A stretch of 27,446 nt of DNA, taken from positions 1 to 27,446 of the IMG/VR virus record IMGVR_UViG_3300035458_000048; one strand, given 5' to 3'. Below, piece after piece: positions 20,984 through 27,446 of this stretch; the first letter of the stretch is position 1, and the number at the start of each line of letters is the position of its first letter. The stretch comes from a virus. The position numbers and the translations under genes are program-made. The notes under the pieces are model-generated. The model saw nothing but the letters and a program-made list of their open reading frames with translations. It was not told the origin of the DNA and made no database searches.

Positions 20984-21721
20984 ATGGCAGAAATAAAAAC
21001 AATTAAAGTATTATCAGTAGAATATGAAAGCGATTTTAAACCTGAAGGAAAGAGTTATACTCTCTTTTATTTTCATCTTAAAACAGATGATGAAGAAATA
21101 GCAAGATTTTCAACTAATGCTAGGAATCAAACAAAGTTCTTAATTGGTGAAACTTATGAAGTAGTAGTATCTCAAAAAAATAATCCAAGTAATGTTAAGA
21201 CATTCTTTGATTATTCAGATGCAGAAAAAGAAAGACGTAAAGCAGGATCTGGCAGTTCATCATCTGGTGGTGGACAGAAGAAAGGAGGAGCATGGCAACC
21301 ATATGTAAGACCAAGGAAAGAAGTGGTAAGTATTATAGCACAGTCATCATATGAAGCAGCTATGACAGCTTGTGTTAAGCTTAATCCTTTGATTAATTCC
21401 CATACACAGGTAAAGAGTGTAAGTAAGATATTTGCTGATTTCATCATTAAAGAATCAGGATTGAATTCTACAGAATGTATGAATGGTATATCAGATGCTT
21501 TAAAAGAAGCAAATAATAAATCAATCGTATTACAGAATGCTCTTAAACGTGCTATTGAATCTCTTGATTTCACTCCTACTACTGATGAACAGGAAAAAGC
21601 TGGTAAGATAGGTATGGAGAAAGAATTAGGAGGATCAACTAAGACAAGATCAACACAAGGCATTATAAGCCTTACTGAGTTAATTGTAAAAGATATAAAT
21701 GAAATAGCTAATGTGTTATAA
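20984..21721 (+). CDS. OB-fold-like DNA-binding protein with Gly-Ser linker
   Basis: This 245-residue protein has a beta-rich N-terminal domain (IKTIKVLSVEYESDFKPEGK, SYTLFYFHLKTDDEEIARF, GETYEVVVSQKNNPSNVKTF) that looks like a small OB fold. A linker of Gly, Ser and Lys follows (AGSGSSSSGGGQKKGGAW), then YVRPRKEVVSIIAQSSYEAA and helices (DFIIKESGLNSTECMNGISD, KSIVLQNALKRAIESLDF). It resembles two-domain replication or recombination proteins in Bacteroidota phages. The window already has an SSB on the other strand, so this may be a second, specialised ssDNA-binding or mediator protein. Binding is inferred. Confidence 0.55.
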   Translation: MAEIKTIKVLSVEYESDFKPEGKSYTLFYFHLKTDDEEIARFSTNARNQTKFLIGETYEVVVSQKNNPSNVKTFFDYSDAEKERRKAGSGSSSSGGGQKKGGAWQPYVRPRKEVVSIIAQSSYEAAMTACVKLNPLINSHTQVKSVSKIFADFIIKESGLNSTECMNGISDALKEANNKSIVLQNALKRAIESLDFTPTTDEQEKAGKIGMEKELGGSTKTRSTQGIISLTELIVKDINEIANVL

Positions 21722-21723
21722 TT

Positions 21724-22338
21724 ATGGAAGGAGTAATAGATTTATTTCCTGAGACAATATCACAAGGAATAGCAACTATATCTAACTTTGAATTTAAAAA
21801 TGATGAAAATCCCTTATTTAATCTACGTGCTGTAAGAGATGGTGGTTTAATGTTTTATGTAAGTGATGGTAAATATGTAAGACTTCATATTAATGGAGAA
21901 TTAGTAATGTCAGACACAAGATTAGAAAAAGAATCAAATTATTATTTTACACATGTAGCTAATGGTAGAATATTAATTGCAGGATTAGGTATTGGTTTAA
22001 TTATTAAAAATATTCTTAAAAAAGATTCAGTAAAAGAAATAACAATAGTAGAAAAATATCAAGATGTAATAGATTTAGTATCACCTAAATTTACAGATAC
22101 AAGAATAAAATATATTTGTGATGACATATTTAAATGGAGACCACAAAAAGGAGAAAAATTTGATACTATTTATTTTGACATATGGTCTAGTATAAGTCAA
22201 GACAACTTATCAGATATAAAAAAATTACATAATAGTTTTAAGTTTTATCTTAATCGTAATAATTCAAATCATTACATGAATTCATGGATGAAAGAATTCT
22301 TATATAAACAAAGAAGAGAAGATAACTATGGATTTTAA
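21724..22338 (+). CDS. SAM-dependent methyltransferase / spermidine-synthase-like protein
   Basis: In this 204-residue protein a small N-terminal beta domain (about 1-75) precedes a Rossmann fold. The glycine-rich loop is GRILIAGLGIG (81-91), the acidic residue after strand 2 is E110 (ITIVEKYQDVID), an acidic pair ends strand 3 (YICDDIFKW), and FDTIYFDIW (147-154) is strand 4. This order, with a beta domain before GxGxG, resembles spermidine-synthase-type class I transferases. There is no NPPY or DPPY motif, so it is not an ordinary adenine DNA methylase. Its codons are more AT-rich than those of neighbours, suggesting separate acquisition. The nuclease gene begins inside its last 11 bases. 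Substrate unknown: polyamine, DNA base or protein are possible. Confidence 0.7.
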   Translation: MEGVIDLFPETISQGIATISNFEFKNDENPLFNLRAVRDGGLMFYVSDGKYVRLHINGELVMSDTRLEKESNYYFTHVANGRILIAGLGIGLIIKNILKKDSVKEITIVEKYQDVIDLVSPKFTDTRIKYICDDIFKWRPQKGEKFDTIYFDIWSSISQDNLSDIKKLHNSFKFYLNRNNSNHYMNSWMKEFLYKQRREDNYGF

Positions 22339-23251
22339 ACAACGTCCCTTAAATCAATCCCTGATATCACGTTTCCTATATAAAGGAGAAGAGAAACAAC
22401 TTATATGTCCTAAGAGAACATATTGTATTGATATAGCAAAGACACATCATTATCGAACTGAATCAATGCTTAAAGGTGCATTCTTTGAGACTCTTTGTAT
22501 AGGACGTGGTGCAGGAGGAAGAATAACAGATGACTTACCACGTAAGCATCTAGTTAAGGCAAGAGAACTGGAGAACCTTAAACGAAAAGAGAATGGTCTA
22601 CCTGAGATAAAAGGTGAGAAGACTATGGATCAGATAAGGATAGAACAACAGGCAGCACGATTTAAGATCCTTAGTGCCAAATATCAGATAACAGTATTGG
22701 ATAATAATACTCAGGTAAAGATACAAGTACCATGGCATAAGAATCCAGAGATAATGTTAGGATGCGAATTTGATATCTTCCCTACAGCAATAATAACCAA
22801 TGAAGGATTAAAGATGGCTATCATTGATCTTAAGCTTACAGCTGATGTTAATGCTACATTTGGTGAATATTGTTGGGGTGCTCCGGAATTCCTTGATCTT
22901 ATCCAGGCATATATGTATCACTATTGTGCCAGACAAGTAATTAATCATGTTAACCTTAATCCACATCTTACTGAATTATTAACAAGACCGGCAGTAGAAT
23001 TAATAAAGAACAATGGACTTGAATTCTATTACTGGGTGTTTAATTATAAGAAAGATGTATTAGAAGATAAGCTTATTAAGGTTGTATGGGATGAACAGAA
23101 GGAACAAGAATTCCATGAAGCTGTTAGAAAGACTATTTCCCTTATTGAATATTGGGAGAAACTTGAATGGCCTACAAGACCAAACTACAAACTATGTAAA
23201 GAATGCACGTTTTTTGAGTGTCCTGACCGTCAGCAAATCCAACAAATTTAA
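22328..23251 (+). CDS. PD-(D/E)XK nuclease with Cas4/AddB-like Fe-S cysteines
   Basis: In this 307-residue protein the nuclease core is visible: GAFFETL (50-56, Glu54), GCEFDIFP (145-152, Asp149), IIDLKL (165-170, Asp167 and Lys169) and QAYMYHY (193-199), the Q-x-x-x-Y motif of RecB-type exonucleases. Cys27 (LICPKR) plus C290, C293 and C298 (LCKECTFFECPD) form the C…CxxC…C set that holds a 4Fe-4S cluster in Cas4 and AddB nucleases. The helical insert with LENLKRKENGLPEI is extra. The enzyme would resect or process DNA ends, and its neighbours (coiled-coil ATPase and OB-fold protein) fit a recombination unit. It overlaps the methyltransferase-like gene by 11 bases. Confidence 0.85.
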   Translation: MDFKQRPLNQSLISRFLYKGEEKQLICPKRTYCIDIAKTHHYRTESMLKGAFFETLCIGRGAGGRITDDLPRKHLVKARELENLKRKENGLPEIKGEKTMDQIRIEQQAARFKILSAKYQITVLDNNTQVKIQVPWHKNPEIMLGCEFDIFPTAIITNEGLKMAIIDLKLTADVNATFGEYCWGAPEFLDLIQAYMYHYCARQVINHVNLNPHLTELLTRPAVELIKNNGLEFYYWVFNYKKDVLEDKLIKVVWDEQKEQEFHEAVRKTISLIEYWEKLEWPTRPNYKLCKECTFFECPDRQQIQQI

Positions 23252-23264
23252 ACCAATTAATCAT

Positions 23265-24158
23265 ATGACAAAAAGACTATTAGATTTTAAAGAGAATCCA
23301 GTACAGACATTAACATTGCAAGAATTAGCTGAAACAGTAGATGAACGTAACATCGGTGGCAATCCTATCGGTGGAATAACCCACTTTGTATTACTACAGA
23401 GGATAGCAGATATGCTTAAAGAAAACAAATTACCTTATAATGTAGAGCCTATCTATGCTACATCAGGTGGTCCATCAGCATTCCCTGGTGTTACTAAGAT
23501 CACTGCATTGGAAGAAAAGTACGGAGAAGGTTCACTTCAGACTCATGTCCTTAGACGACTTATTACAGCCTTTAATATTACCAAAGGAGAAACAGATGAA
23601 ACTACTCAATCAATAGCTGTAGCATATCATCAACAAGGTATACAGGTTGCATTTGGTCCCAATATTAAGATATGTAAGAACCAGTGTATATATGGAGCAA
23701 AGAACAGGTTTCAATCCTATGGTGATAATAAAGAAAATGTAGAAAGGATATTTCAGCTTATGGCTGATTGGATCCTGCACTATGATGAAATAAGAAAAAG
23801 GGATTTAACAATCCTTAATAATATGAAGATGATAATTATGGACTTTGGTACTGTATGTAATGTAATAGGAGACTTAACTCTTAAGCGTGTTGCAAAAGAT
23901 GCATTACATATCACTCCGGAATATATCTTACAACAGAATCAGATCGGTGATCTTAGTAAGTCATATCTTGAATTCCTTAAAGGAGAGTCTAAAGAATTAA
24001 ACTACAACAAAGGTTTAAATGTATATGAGTTCTATAATATGTGTACAGCTATGTACAAACCAGAAATGACTGATCTTCCTAATATCATTGGAAGAAATCA
24101 CATGCTTGGAGATTATCTGATTGAAAAGTTTGAATTAGATAATAGTATTCTTAATTAA
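23265..24158 (+). CDS. DUF3871/DUF932-like protein
   Basis: The ATG at 23265 (MTKRLLDFKENPVQTLTLQE) is 13 bases after the nuclease stop. An open frame extends back into the nuclease gene, but there it only shadows it. The 297 residues include NIGGNPIGGITHFVLLQRIA, HVLRRLITAFNITKG, SIAVAYHQQGIQVAFGPNIK and ICKNQCIYGAKN. Then come a helical part and LTLKRVAKDALHITPEYILQ, plus a C-terminal segment (GLNVYEFYNMCTAMYKPEMT). The core (strand, G-P-N-x-x-I/V-C-x-N…, and later L-T…) recalls the DUF932 and DUF3871 proteins of phages and Bacteroidota mobile elements, which have no proven activity. Position at the end of the recombination unit, before a terminator, suggests a replication or repair role. 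Confidence 0.6.
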   Translation: MTKRLLDFKENPVQTLTLQELAETVDERNIGGNPIGGITHFVLLQRIADMLKENKLPYNVEPIYATSGGPSAFPGVTKITALEEKYGEGSLQTHVLRRLITAFNITKGETDETTQSIAVAYHQQGIQVAFGPNIKICKNQCIYGAKNRFQSYGDNKENVERIFQLMADWILHYDEIRKRDLTILNNMKMIIMDFGTVCNVIGDLTLKRVAKDALHITPEYILQQNQIGDLSKSYLEFLKGESKELNYNKGLNVYEFYNMCTAMYKPEMTDLPNIIGRNHMLGDYLIEKFELDNSILN

Positions 24159-24174
24159 TTTTAAGTTGTTAATC

Positions 24175-24203
24175 AAGAGGGATCTTATAGGTCCCTCTTT
24201 TAT
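24175..24203 (+). terminator. Terminator closing the replication module
   Basis: AAGAGGGATC, loop TTATA and GGTCCCTCTT form a 10-bp stem with one T-G pair, followed by a T-rich tail. It lies 16 bases after the stop of the DUF3871-like gene. Confidence 0.9.
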
Positions 24204-24212
24204 TTTATCTAT

Positions 24213-24347
24213 ATGCATGAATATCATGTAATGTTTAATAGTTCTAGTGGAAAGTTTTACTCCATAATGTTATGGTTTAATACTTTCGATTTAGTTGAAC
24301 AATGGTTGGAATCTATTAATGCTACTTATTGGGAGATTGGATTATGA
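24213..24347 (+). CDS. 44-residue small protein
   Basis: The ATG at 24213 gives MHEYHVMFNSSSGKFYSIML WFNTFDLVEQWLESINATYW EIGL, with TGA overlapping the next ATG. The pattern (strand, G-x-F-Y, helix, W-E-I-end) is seen in other very small phage proteins. It is the first gene after the terminator. Confidence 0.6.
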   Translation: MHEYHVMFNSSSGKFYSIMLWFNTFDLVEQWLESINATYWEIGL

Positions 24348-24589
24348 CAAAGAAAGACTTTAAGACCGTAGTAGATGAGTTAAGACAGAACATCTCCTAT
24401 CCTGATATAGATATATCACCTTTATGTGGTTGTGGTCTCCCAGGCTTTGAAAAGGGCAAAATAATAAGAAAAGAAGTTATACTTATGCATTTAAGATGGC
24501 AATGTTTACATCTTAATGGTACAATAGATGAACAGGAATTATGTGATAACCTTGAATTATTTAAATATCTTAAAATTATAATGATATGA
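24344..24589 (+). CDS. Small Cys-containing protein
   Basis: The ATG at 24344 overlaps the previous stop; a TTG 15 bases upstream is not needed. The 81 residues have DISPLCGCGLPGFEKG near the middle, followed by KEVILMHLRWQCLHLNGTID and a helix with a Cys. The C-G-C and later Cys could bind metal. Ends with ATGA into the next gene. Confidence 0.55.
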   Translation: MTKKDFKTVVDELRQNISYPDIDISPLCGCGLPGFEKGKIIRKEVILMHLRWQCLHLNGTIDEQELCDNLELFKYLKIIMI

Positions 24590-24927
24590 ATATCATAGAA
24601 TTTAAACAATGGGAGTGTATTATAGAAAAAAGTCATTATACAAATGGCAGAACAGCATTGATATTATTTAATGCCAATGAAGAGAAAGAAGGTGGACACA
24701 TTATATATCCTCCAGGAACGATGCAGATAGCTGTAGCTACTGTTAACCTACCAGATGTAGATCTTGCCCCTGATGAAGTTATTATTAAGAACTGGAGTGA
24801 AAACGAAGGTATGTTAGAGACTTTACATAATGAGGATATAATAGGTCCGGTATTAAGGATTGTTAAAACAGGATTTGTAGAAGCGTATGTTTGTCAGTTG
24901 TTAATTAATAATCATGCCAGAATATAA
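24586..24927 (+). CDS. DUF4313-like small protein
   Basis: This gene encodes 113 residues. The segment TNGRTALILFNANEEKEGGH, then MQIAVATVNLPDVDLAPDEV, then IIKNWSENEGMLETLHNEDI and a final GFVEAYVCQLL match the arrangement I remember for DUF4313 (G-R-T-A…A-T-V-N-L-P…K-x-x-S-E-N-E-G-M-L). This family is found in mobile elements and phages, with unknown function. It overlaps the previous gene by 4 bases and the next by 14. Confidence 0.6.
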   Translation: MNIIEFKQWECIIEKSHYTNGRTALILFNANEEKEGGHIIYPPGTMQIAVATVNLPDVDLAPDEVIIKNWSENEGMLETLHNEDIIGPVLRIVKTGFVEAYVCQLLINNHARI

Positions 24928-25174
24928 AATAGAATTTCAAGTAGATTCATCAGAGATATATTATACATATGTAGAAGCTGAATCACCACAAGAAGGATTA
25001 AGATTATGGAAAGAAGATCCTAATCAATACGATGCAGAACCTGATTACACTATTGAATGTACTGATTTAATTGAAACAGTAGAGTGTATAGGTGAATGGA
25101 TACCAGATGAAAAAGATAATAGATTTTCATCACTTAAACGATATGAAGAACCAATTAAATTAAATGAAGACTAA
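24914..25174 (+). CDS. Small acidic protein
   Basis: This gene encodes 86 residues with a strand-helix start (YKIEFQVDSSEIYYTYVEAE, SPQEGLRLWKEDPNQYD) and an acidic end. The order (beta strand, A-x-S-P-x-E-G-L helix, D-Y-x-I-E-C) resembles small phage proteins that accompany replication genes. No catalytic motif is visible. The next gene starts 11 bases before its end. Confidence 0.55.
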   Translation: MPEYKIEFQVDSSEIYYTYVEAESPQEGLRLWKEDPNQYDAEPDYTIECTDLIETVECIGEWIPDEKDNRFSSLKRYEEPIKLNED

Positions 25175-25343
25175 AGATAAAATAGTAAAAGAAGAAATAG
25201 TTGAATTAAAGTTTAAAGTCGATCCTAAGTTCAGAGATCCATTACTATCTGAAAATATATTTCAAGAAATTGAAGTGGAAGAAAATAAGTATTATTATCA
25301 AGTACACCTAGGTTATCCAATTAATAGAAATGATGATGATTAA
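25164..25343 (+). CDS. 59-residue charged protein
   Basis: The ATG at 25164 overlaps the previous gene by 11 bases and gives MKTKDKIVKEEIVELKFKVD, then PKFRDPLLSENIFQEIEVEE and NKYYYQVHLGYPINRNDDD. Start and stop fit between neighbours. No family is recognised. Confidence 0.55.
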   Translation: MKTKDKIVKEEIVELKFKVDPKFRDPLLSENIFQEIEVEENKYYYQVHLGYPINRNDDD

Positions 25344-25365
25344 TTATAAGATATTTTATATATTT

Positions 25366-25441
25366 GAAATTGGATAGTCGGAAGTAATTACCCGATGAAA
25401 AGGGGAAACCAGAACTCCCCTTCCAATTTCTTCTGTTCTGG
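25366..25441 (+). ncRNA. Structured RNA candidate C: three-way junction with pseudoknot
   Basis: Between two genes, GAAATTGGA (25366-25374) pairs with TCCAATTTC (25422-25430), a perfect 9-bp closing helix. It encloses TCGG/CCGA (25378-25381 with 25392-25395) and GGGGA/TCCCC (25402-25406 with 25416-25420). The loop of the last hairpin contains CCAGAAC (25409-25415), the exact complement of GTTCTGG (25435-25441) outside the closing helix, giving a 7-bp H-type pseudoknot. The gene downstream at 25465 is an HNH-AP2 homing endonuclease. A cis-regulatory element, a ribozyme or a small RNA are possible; it does not match any class I know. Confidence 0.6.
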
Positions 25442-25464
25442 AATATATAAATAAACTGGAAATA

Positions 25465-25944
25465 ATGAAAGAAATTAAACTTACTCAAGGTGAAAAAGTA
25501 TTAGTCGATGATGAAGATTATGAATATCTAAATCAATGGAAATGGATTATTCGTAGAACTAAAAAATACAATTATGCTGGCAGACAATTAAAAATAGATA
25601 ATAAATATAAATTACTTTTAATGCATAGAATAATTATGAATGCACCAAAAGGAATGGAAATTGATCATAAAGATATGAATGGACTTAATTGCCAAAAATA
25701 TAATTTAAGAATTTGTACACATAGTCAAAATCAAATGAATAGAAACTCATTTGGGTTAATTAAATATAAAGGTGTTGCTATTGCAATTGCAAATAATAAA
25801 TATATTTACTATCAATCACATATCGCTAAAGATCATCATACATATTATCTAGGTAATTTTAAAACAGCAGAAGAAGCTGCAAAAGCTTATGATAAAAAAG
25901 CAATAGAATTACATGGAGAATTTGCTAAATTAAATTTTAAATAA
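25465..25944 (+). CDS. HNH homing endonuclease with AP2 DNA-binding domain
   Basis: In this 159-residue protein the N-terminal module IKLTQGEKVLVDDEDYEYLN QWKW is typical of this free-standing family. The HNH core is LLLMHRIIMNAPKGMEIDHK, DMNGLNCQKYNLRICTHSQN and QMNR, with H, D-H, N and H/N ligands present. The C-terminal part, IKYKGVAIAIANNKYIYYQS with YLGNFKTAEEAAKAYDKKAI and ELHGEFAKLNF, is a complete AP2 domain. The gene is extremely AT-rich in codon choice. Such enzymes cut alleles without the insertion and spread by repair. No intron splice sites are evident. It follows the pseudoknotted RNA candidate by 23 bases, and the next gene starts one base after its stop. Confidence 0.9.
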   Translation: MKEIKLTQGEKVLVDDEDYEYLNQWKWIIRRTKKYNYAGRQLKIDNKYKLLLMHRIIMNAPKGMEIDHKDMNGLNCQKYNLRICTHSQNQMNRNSFGLIKYKGVAIAIANNKYIYYQSHIAKDHHTYYLGNFKTAEEAAKAYDKKAIELHGEFAKLNFK

Positions 25945-25945
25945 A

Positions 25946-26227
25946 ATGGGAATTATAGATATTAGAGATCCAATAGAACCTAACTCCTTTTATCAGGAGT
26001 TTAATGAACCAGATAGAGGAGATGATTTAGATCCAGATGCAGATGCTCATAGAGAAGGAAGTAACTGGGACAATGATGATTTTGAAGAAGATCTGTTAGA
26101 GTGTCCTAATTGTAATGCTATTTGGGGATTTGATGAAATTCAATTCCAACAATGTGATGCATGTGGATGGCCTTATATTGATGATGAAGATGACGATGAT
26201 GAATTAGATTATGAACAAATCAGTTAA
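25946..26227 (+). CDS. Very acidic zinc-ribbon protein
   Basis: This 93-residue protein is rich in Asp and Glu (NEPDRGDDLDPDADAHREGS, then DDEDDDDELDYEQIS at the end). The middle has a zinc ribbon, LECPNCNAIWGFDEIQFQQC DACGWP, with two CxxC pairs about 15 residues apart. The acidic tails could mimic DNA and the ribbon bind protein or nucleic acid. No family is assigned. Confidence 0.6.
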   Translation: MGIIDIRDPIEPNSFYQEFNEPDRGDDLDPDADAHREGSNWDNDDFEEDLLECPNCNAIWGFDEIQFQQCDACGWPYIDDEDDDDELDYEQIS

Positions 26228-26236
26228 TTATATATT

Positions 26237-26378
26237 ATGAATATACAAGAAATGGAATGGGGTGATTTATTTGCAGATAGATACTTCCTTAATTGATAAA
26301 ACAGTTTTCACTTATAACAATTATATACCAGAAAGCAGAACTAAAGAATTTAACTTAAATACACTATTTGAACTATGA
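26237..26378 (+). pseudogene. Small gene with a probable 1-base insertion
   Basis: From the ATG at 26237 the frame reads MNIQEMEWGDLFADRYFLN and stops. Removing one G from the GGGG run at 26258-26261 continues the frame as VIYLQIDTSLIDKTVFTYNN YIPESRTKEFNLNTLFEL, ending with TGA that overlaps the next ATG as in intact neighbours. The total length of 142 bases is one more than a multiple of three, which agrees with one inserted base. A GTG-started second half is an alternative. Confidence 0.5.
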
Positions 26379-26590
26379 CAAATACATTAATCTTTTCAGA
26401 ATGTGAACATCAAGGAGATATAGAAAATTATCAATCTGACATAATTAAGTCAGGTGGTAAGATATTAGATTCAGAATTCGATCATATTAATGAAACAGTT
26501 ACAATTATTATAGAATATGAAGAAGATGATTTTCTTGAGAAGTTCATAAATACGAATGCATTTCAATTTTCTAATTTAAATTATTATTAA
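26375..26590 (+). CDS. Small protein of unknown function
   Basis: This gene encodes 71 residues: NTLIFSECEHQGDIENYQSD, then a helix and strand (IIKSGGKILDSEFDHINETV, TIIIEYEEDDFLEKF). The alternating alpha/beta order fits a compact fold of the ferredoxin-like type, but there is no motif. Stop and next start overlap (TAATG). Confidence 0.55.
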   Translation: MTNTLIFSECEHQGDIENYQSDIIKSGGKILDSEFDHINETVTIIIEYEEDDFLEKFINTNAFQFSNLNYY

Positions 26591-26796
26591 TGACTATCAA
26601 TGGTAAGGAGATAAAAACTATTCGTCCAATGACAGATAGTGAGAAAATAGAGTATTTTAATAATTATAATATATCTGATAAACAGGTATTTTGTATAGAA
26701 TTTAGTGATAATTCAATTATTTATCCGAAATTTGACTGCGTTCAGTGTATGGAGAATAGTAAATGTTTATTCACTTTAGCCTATCAAATACCATGA
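26590..26796 (+). CDS. Small Cys-containing protein
   Basis: This 68-residue protein starts MTINGKEIKTIRPMTDSEKI and has beta strands (VFCIEFSDNSIIYPKFDCVQ) and a Cys group (FDCVQCMENSKCLF) that may hold a metal. Its TGA overlaps the next ATG, so the following FISUMP protein is translationally coupled. Confidence 0.55.
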   Translation: MTINGKEIKTIRPMTDSEKIEYFNNYNISDKQVFCIEFSDNSIIYPKFDCVQCMENSKCLFTLAYQIP

Positions 26797-27398
26797 CAAC
26801 CAAAGAATATGTTAACCTTATATCCAATGGATCATTATCCTTAGTAAAAGAAAATGCAACACATGAAGATGAATTTAAGTTAGGTGCGAATGAATATTTC
26901 GCATTTTTATTTTGTACCAGTAATAAGACATATTTCCGTAATTATATCCAGTATAGGGGTAGATTCAATGAAAACAAGAAACTTAAGTTATACGATATTG
27001 AATTAAATACCTTGGCAAATACTGATGAATTCTTCCTGTCAAAGATATATGATGCAGTAAACTATGAAGGACAGATGGGAAGAGTTATAATTGTAGGTGT
27101 TGGAAGTGCAGTAATTGTTCATACCGTTCCTCCTCCTAAACCAGTTATTATTCCTACTCCAATAGTACCTCCTCTTCCTATTACTTATAAAGGATATGGG
27201 GCTTTATATAATTGGTATGCTGCTACTGATATAAGAAACATAACAAATACTGGTTGGCATGTGCCTCTTAATATTGATTGGAGTGAATTATCTACATTTT
27301 TAGGTGGTGATGCTATTTCTGGGGATCATCTTAAAGAATCTGGTACATCTCATTGGAATGTTTATAATGATGGGGATAATTATAGTTGTTTTAACTAA
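26793..27398 (+). CDS. Two-part protein ending in a truncated FISUMP domain
   Basis: The ATG at 26793 overlaps the previous stop and gives 201 residues. The N-terminal part (about 1-110) is a mixed alpha/beta domain without recognised family. A proline-rich linker follows (112-129, TVPPPKPVIIPTPIVPPL). The C-terminal part, YGALYNWYAATDIRNITNTG WHVPLNIDWSELSTFLGG and LKESGTSHWN, matches the Fibrobacter succinogenes major paralogous domain (FISUMP), which is common on surface and adhesion proteins of Bacteroidota. The family continues well past HWN; here translation stops 14 residues later, so the domain is cut short. No signal peptide is present. It could be a phage adhesion module or a remnant. 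Confidence 0.65.
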   Translation: MTTKEYVNLISNGSLSLVKENATHEDEFKLGANEYFAFLFCTSNKTYFRNYIQYRGRFNENKKLKLYDIELNTLANTDEFFLSKIYDAVNYEGQMGRVIIVGVGSAVIVHTVPPPKPVIIPTPIVPPLPITYKGYGALYNWYAATDIRNITNTGWHVPLNIDWSELSTFLGGDAISGDHLKESGTSHWNVYNDGDNYSCFN

Positions 27399-27400
27399 TT

Positions 27401-27446
27401 ATGAACATGATATATATATTATTTGGGTTTATTTTATATATTATTA
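27401..27446 (+). CDS. Start of a membrane protein (runs off right edge)
   Basis: An ATG at 27401, two bases after the previous stop, opens MNMIYILFGFILYII, the beginning of a hydrophobic segment, and stays open to the window end. Only 15 residues are visible. Confidence 0.4.
   Translation, partial: MNMIYILFGFILYII

Noticed and set aside
23082-23264. N-terminal extension of the DUF3871-like protein into the nuclease gene
   Set aside because: The extension is the nuclease coding sequence in another frame; an ATG with normal spacing lies at 23265.
25366-25441. Programmed -1 frameshift pseudoknot
   Set aside because: No convincing slippery heptamer precedes it, and no open frame crosses it from the upstream gene, which stops at 25343.
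1-27446. Genome-wide stop-codon recoding (TAG or TGA), known in some crAss-like phages
   Set aside because: All large genes are open under the standard code, and TAA, TGA and TAG are all found as sensible ends at gene junctions.
1-27446. CRISPR arrays or insertion sequences
   Set aside because: No regularly spaced repeats and no transposase-like genes were seen; the only mobile genes are the two HNH endonucleases.

Overview
The window looks like part of a crAss-like (Crassvirales-type) tailed phage genome infecting a Bacteroidota host. The DNA is very AT-rich and the genes are small, tightly packed and often overlap by ATGA. Two divergent blocks meet near 8.8-9.1 kb. Three things point to Bacteroidota: promoter candidates of the TTTG-N20-TANNTTTG type, few Shine-Dalgarno sequences, and lipoproteins with short lipobox leaders. 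The crAss-like assignment rests on my recognition of the portal N-terminus, the TerL, the IHF/HU-like protein, the OB-fold SSB with a DDLPF tip and two conserved proteins beside them. No database search was possible.

Leftward block (8.8 kb to 1). A helix-turn-helix protein comes first, behind a promoter that carries operator-like repeats. Two virion-like proteins follow, then a terminator. Next come a second HTH protein, a 48-residue protein, the SSB, a damaged HNH homing endonuclease, two unknown proteins and a GroES-like co-chaperonin, and then a terminator. Last are a conserved helical protein, the IHF/HU-like protein, another conserved protein, TerL and the start of the portal gene, which runs off the left edge. 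This is the packaging and assembly side.

Central region (8.8-9.86 kb). A 138-residue gene stands alone with its own strong terminator. The gene-poor stretches on both sides share the octamer TTAGACAT or close variants, and one holds an 18-bp imperfect inverted repeat. This looks like the control region between the blocks.

Rightward block (9.86 kb to the end). It opens with a lipoprotein and about 20 small accessory genes, including membrane peptides, Zn-ribbon proteins, a tandem pair beginning Met-Cys and a DnaA-domain-IV-like protein. A structured-RNA region lies at 11.5-11.7 kb. The replication and recombination module at 16.8-24.2 kb encodes an HNH-like nuclease, DnaB helicase, an SbcC/RecF-like ATPase, an OB-fold protein, a SAM-dependent methyltransferase-like protein, a Cas4/AddB-like nuclease with an Fe-S cysteine set and a DUF3871-like protein. 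It ends in a terminator. More small genes follow, with a pseudoknotted RNA candidate directly upstream of an HNH-AP2 homing endonuclease and a truncated FISUMP-domain protein near the right edge.

The most notable unexplained items are the RNA candidate at 25366-25441, the tandem RNA elements at 11498-11670, the GC-rich NACGGC hexamer gene at 16070-16231, and four small genes each broken by a single lesion. The SSB is also unusual: its normally terminal tip is capped by a hydrophobic extension next to a homing-endonuclease insertion.
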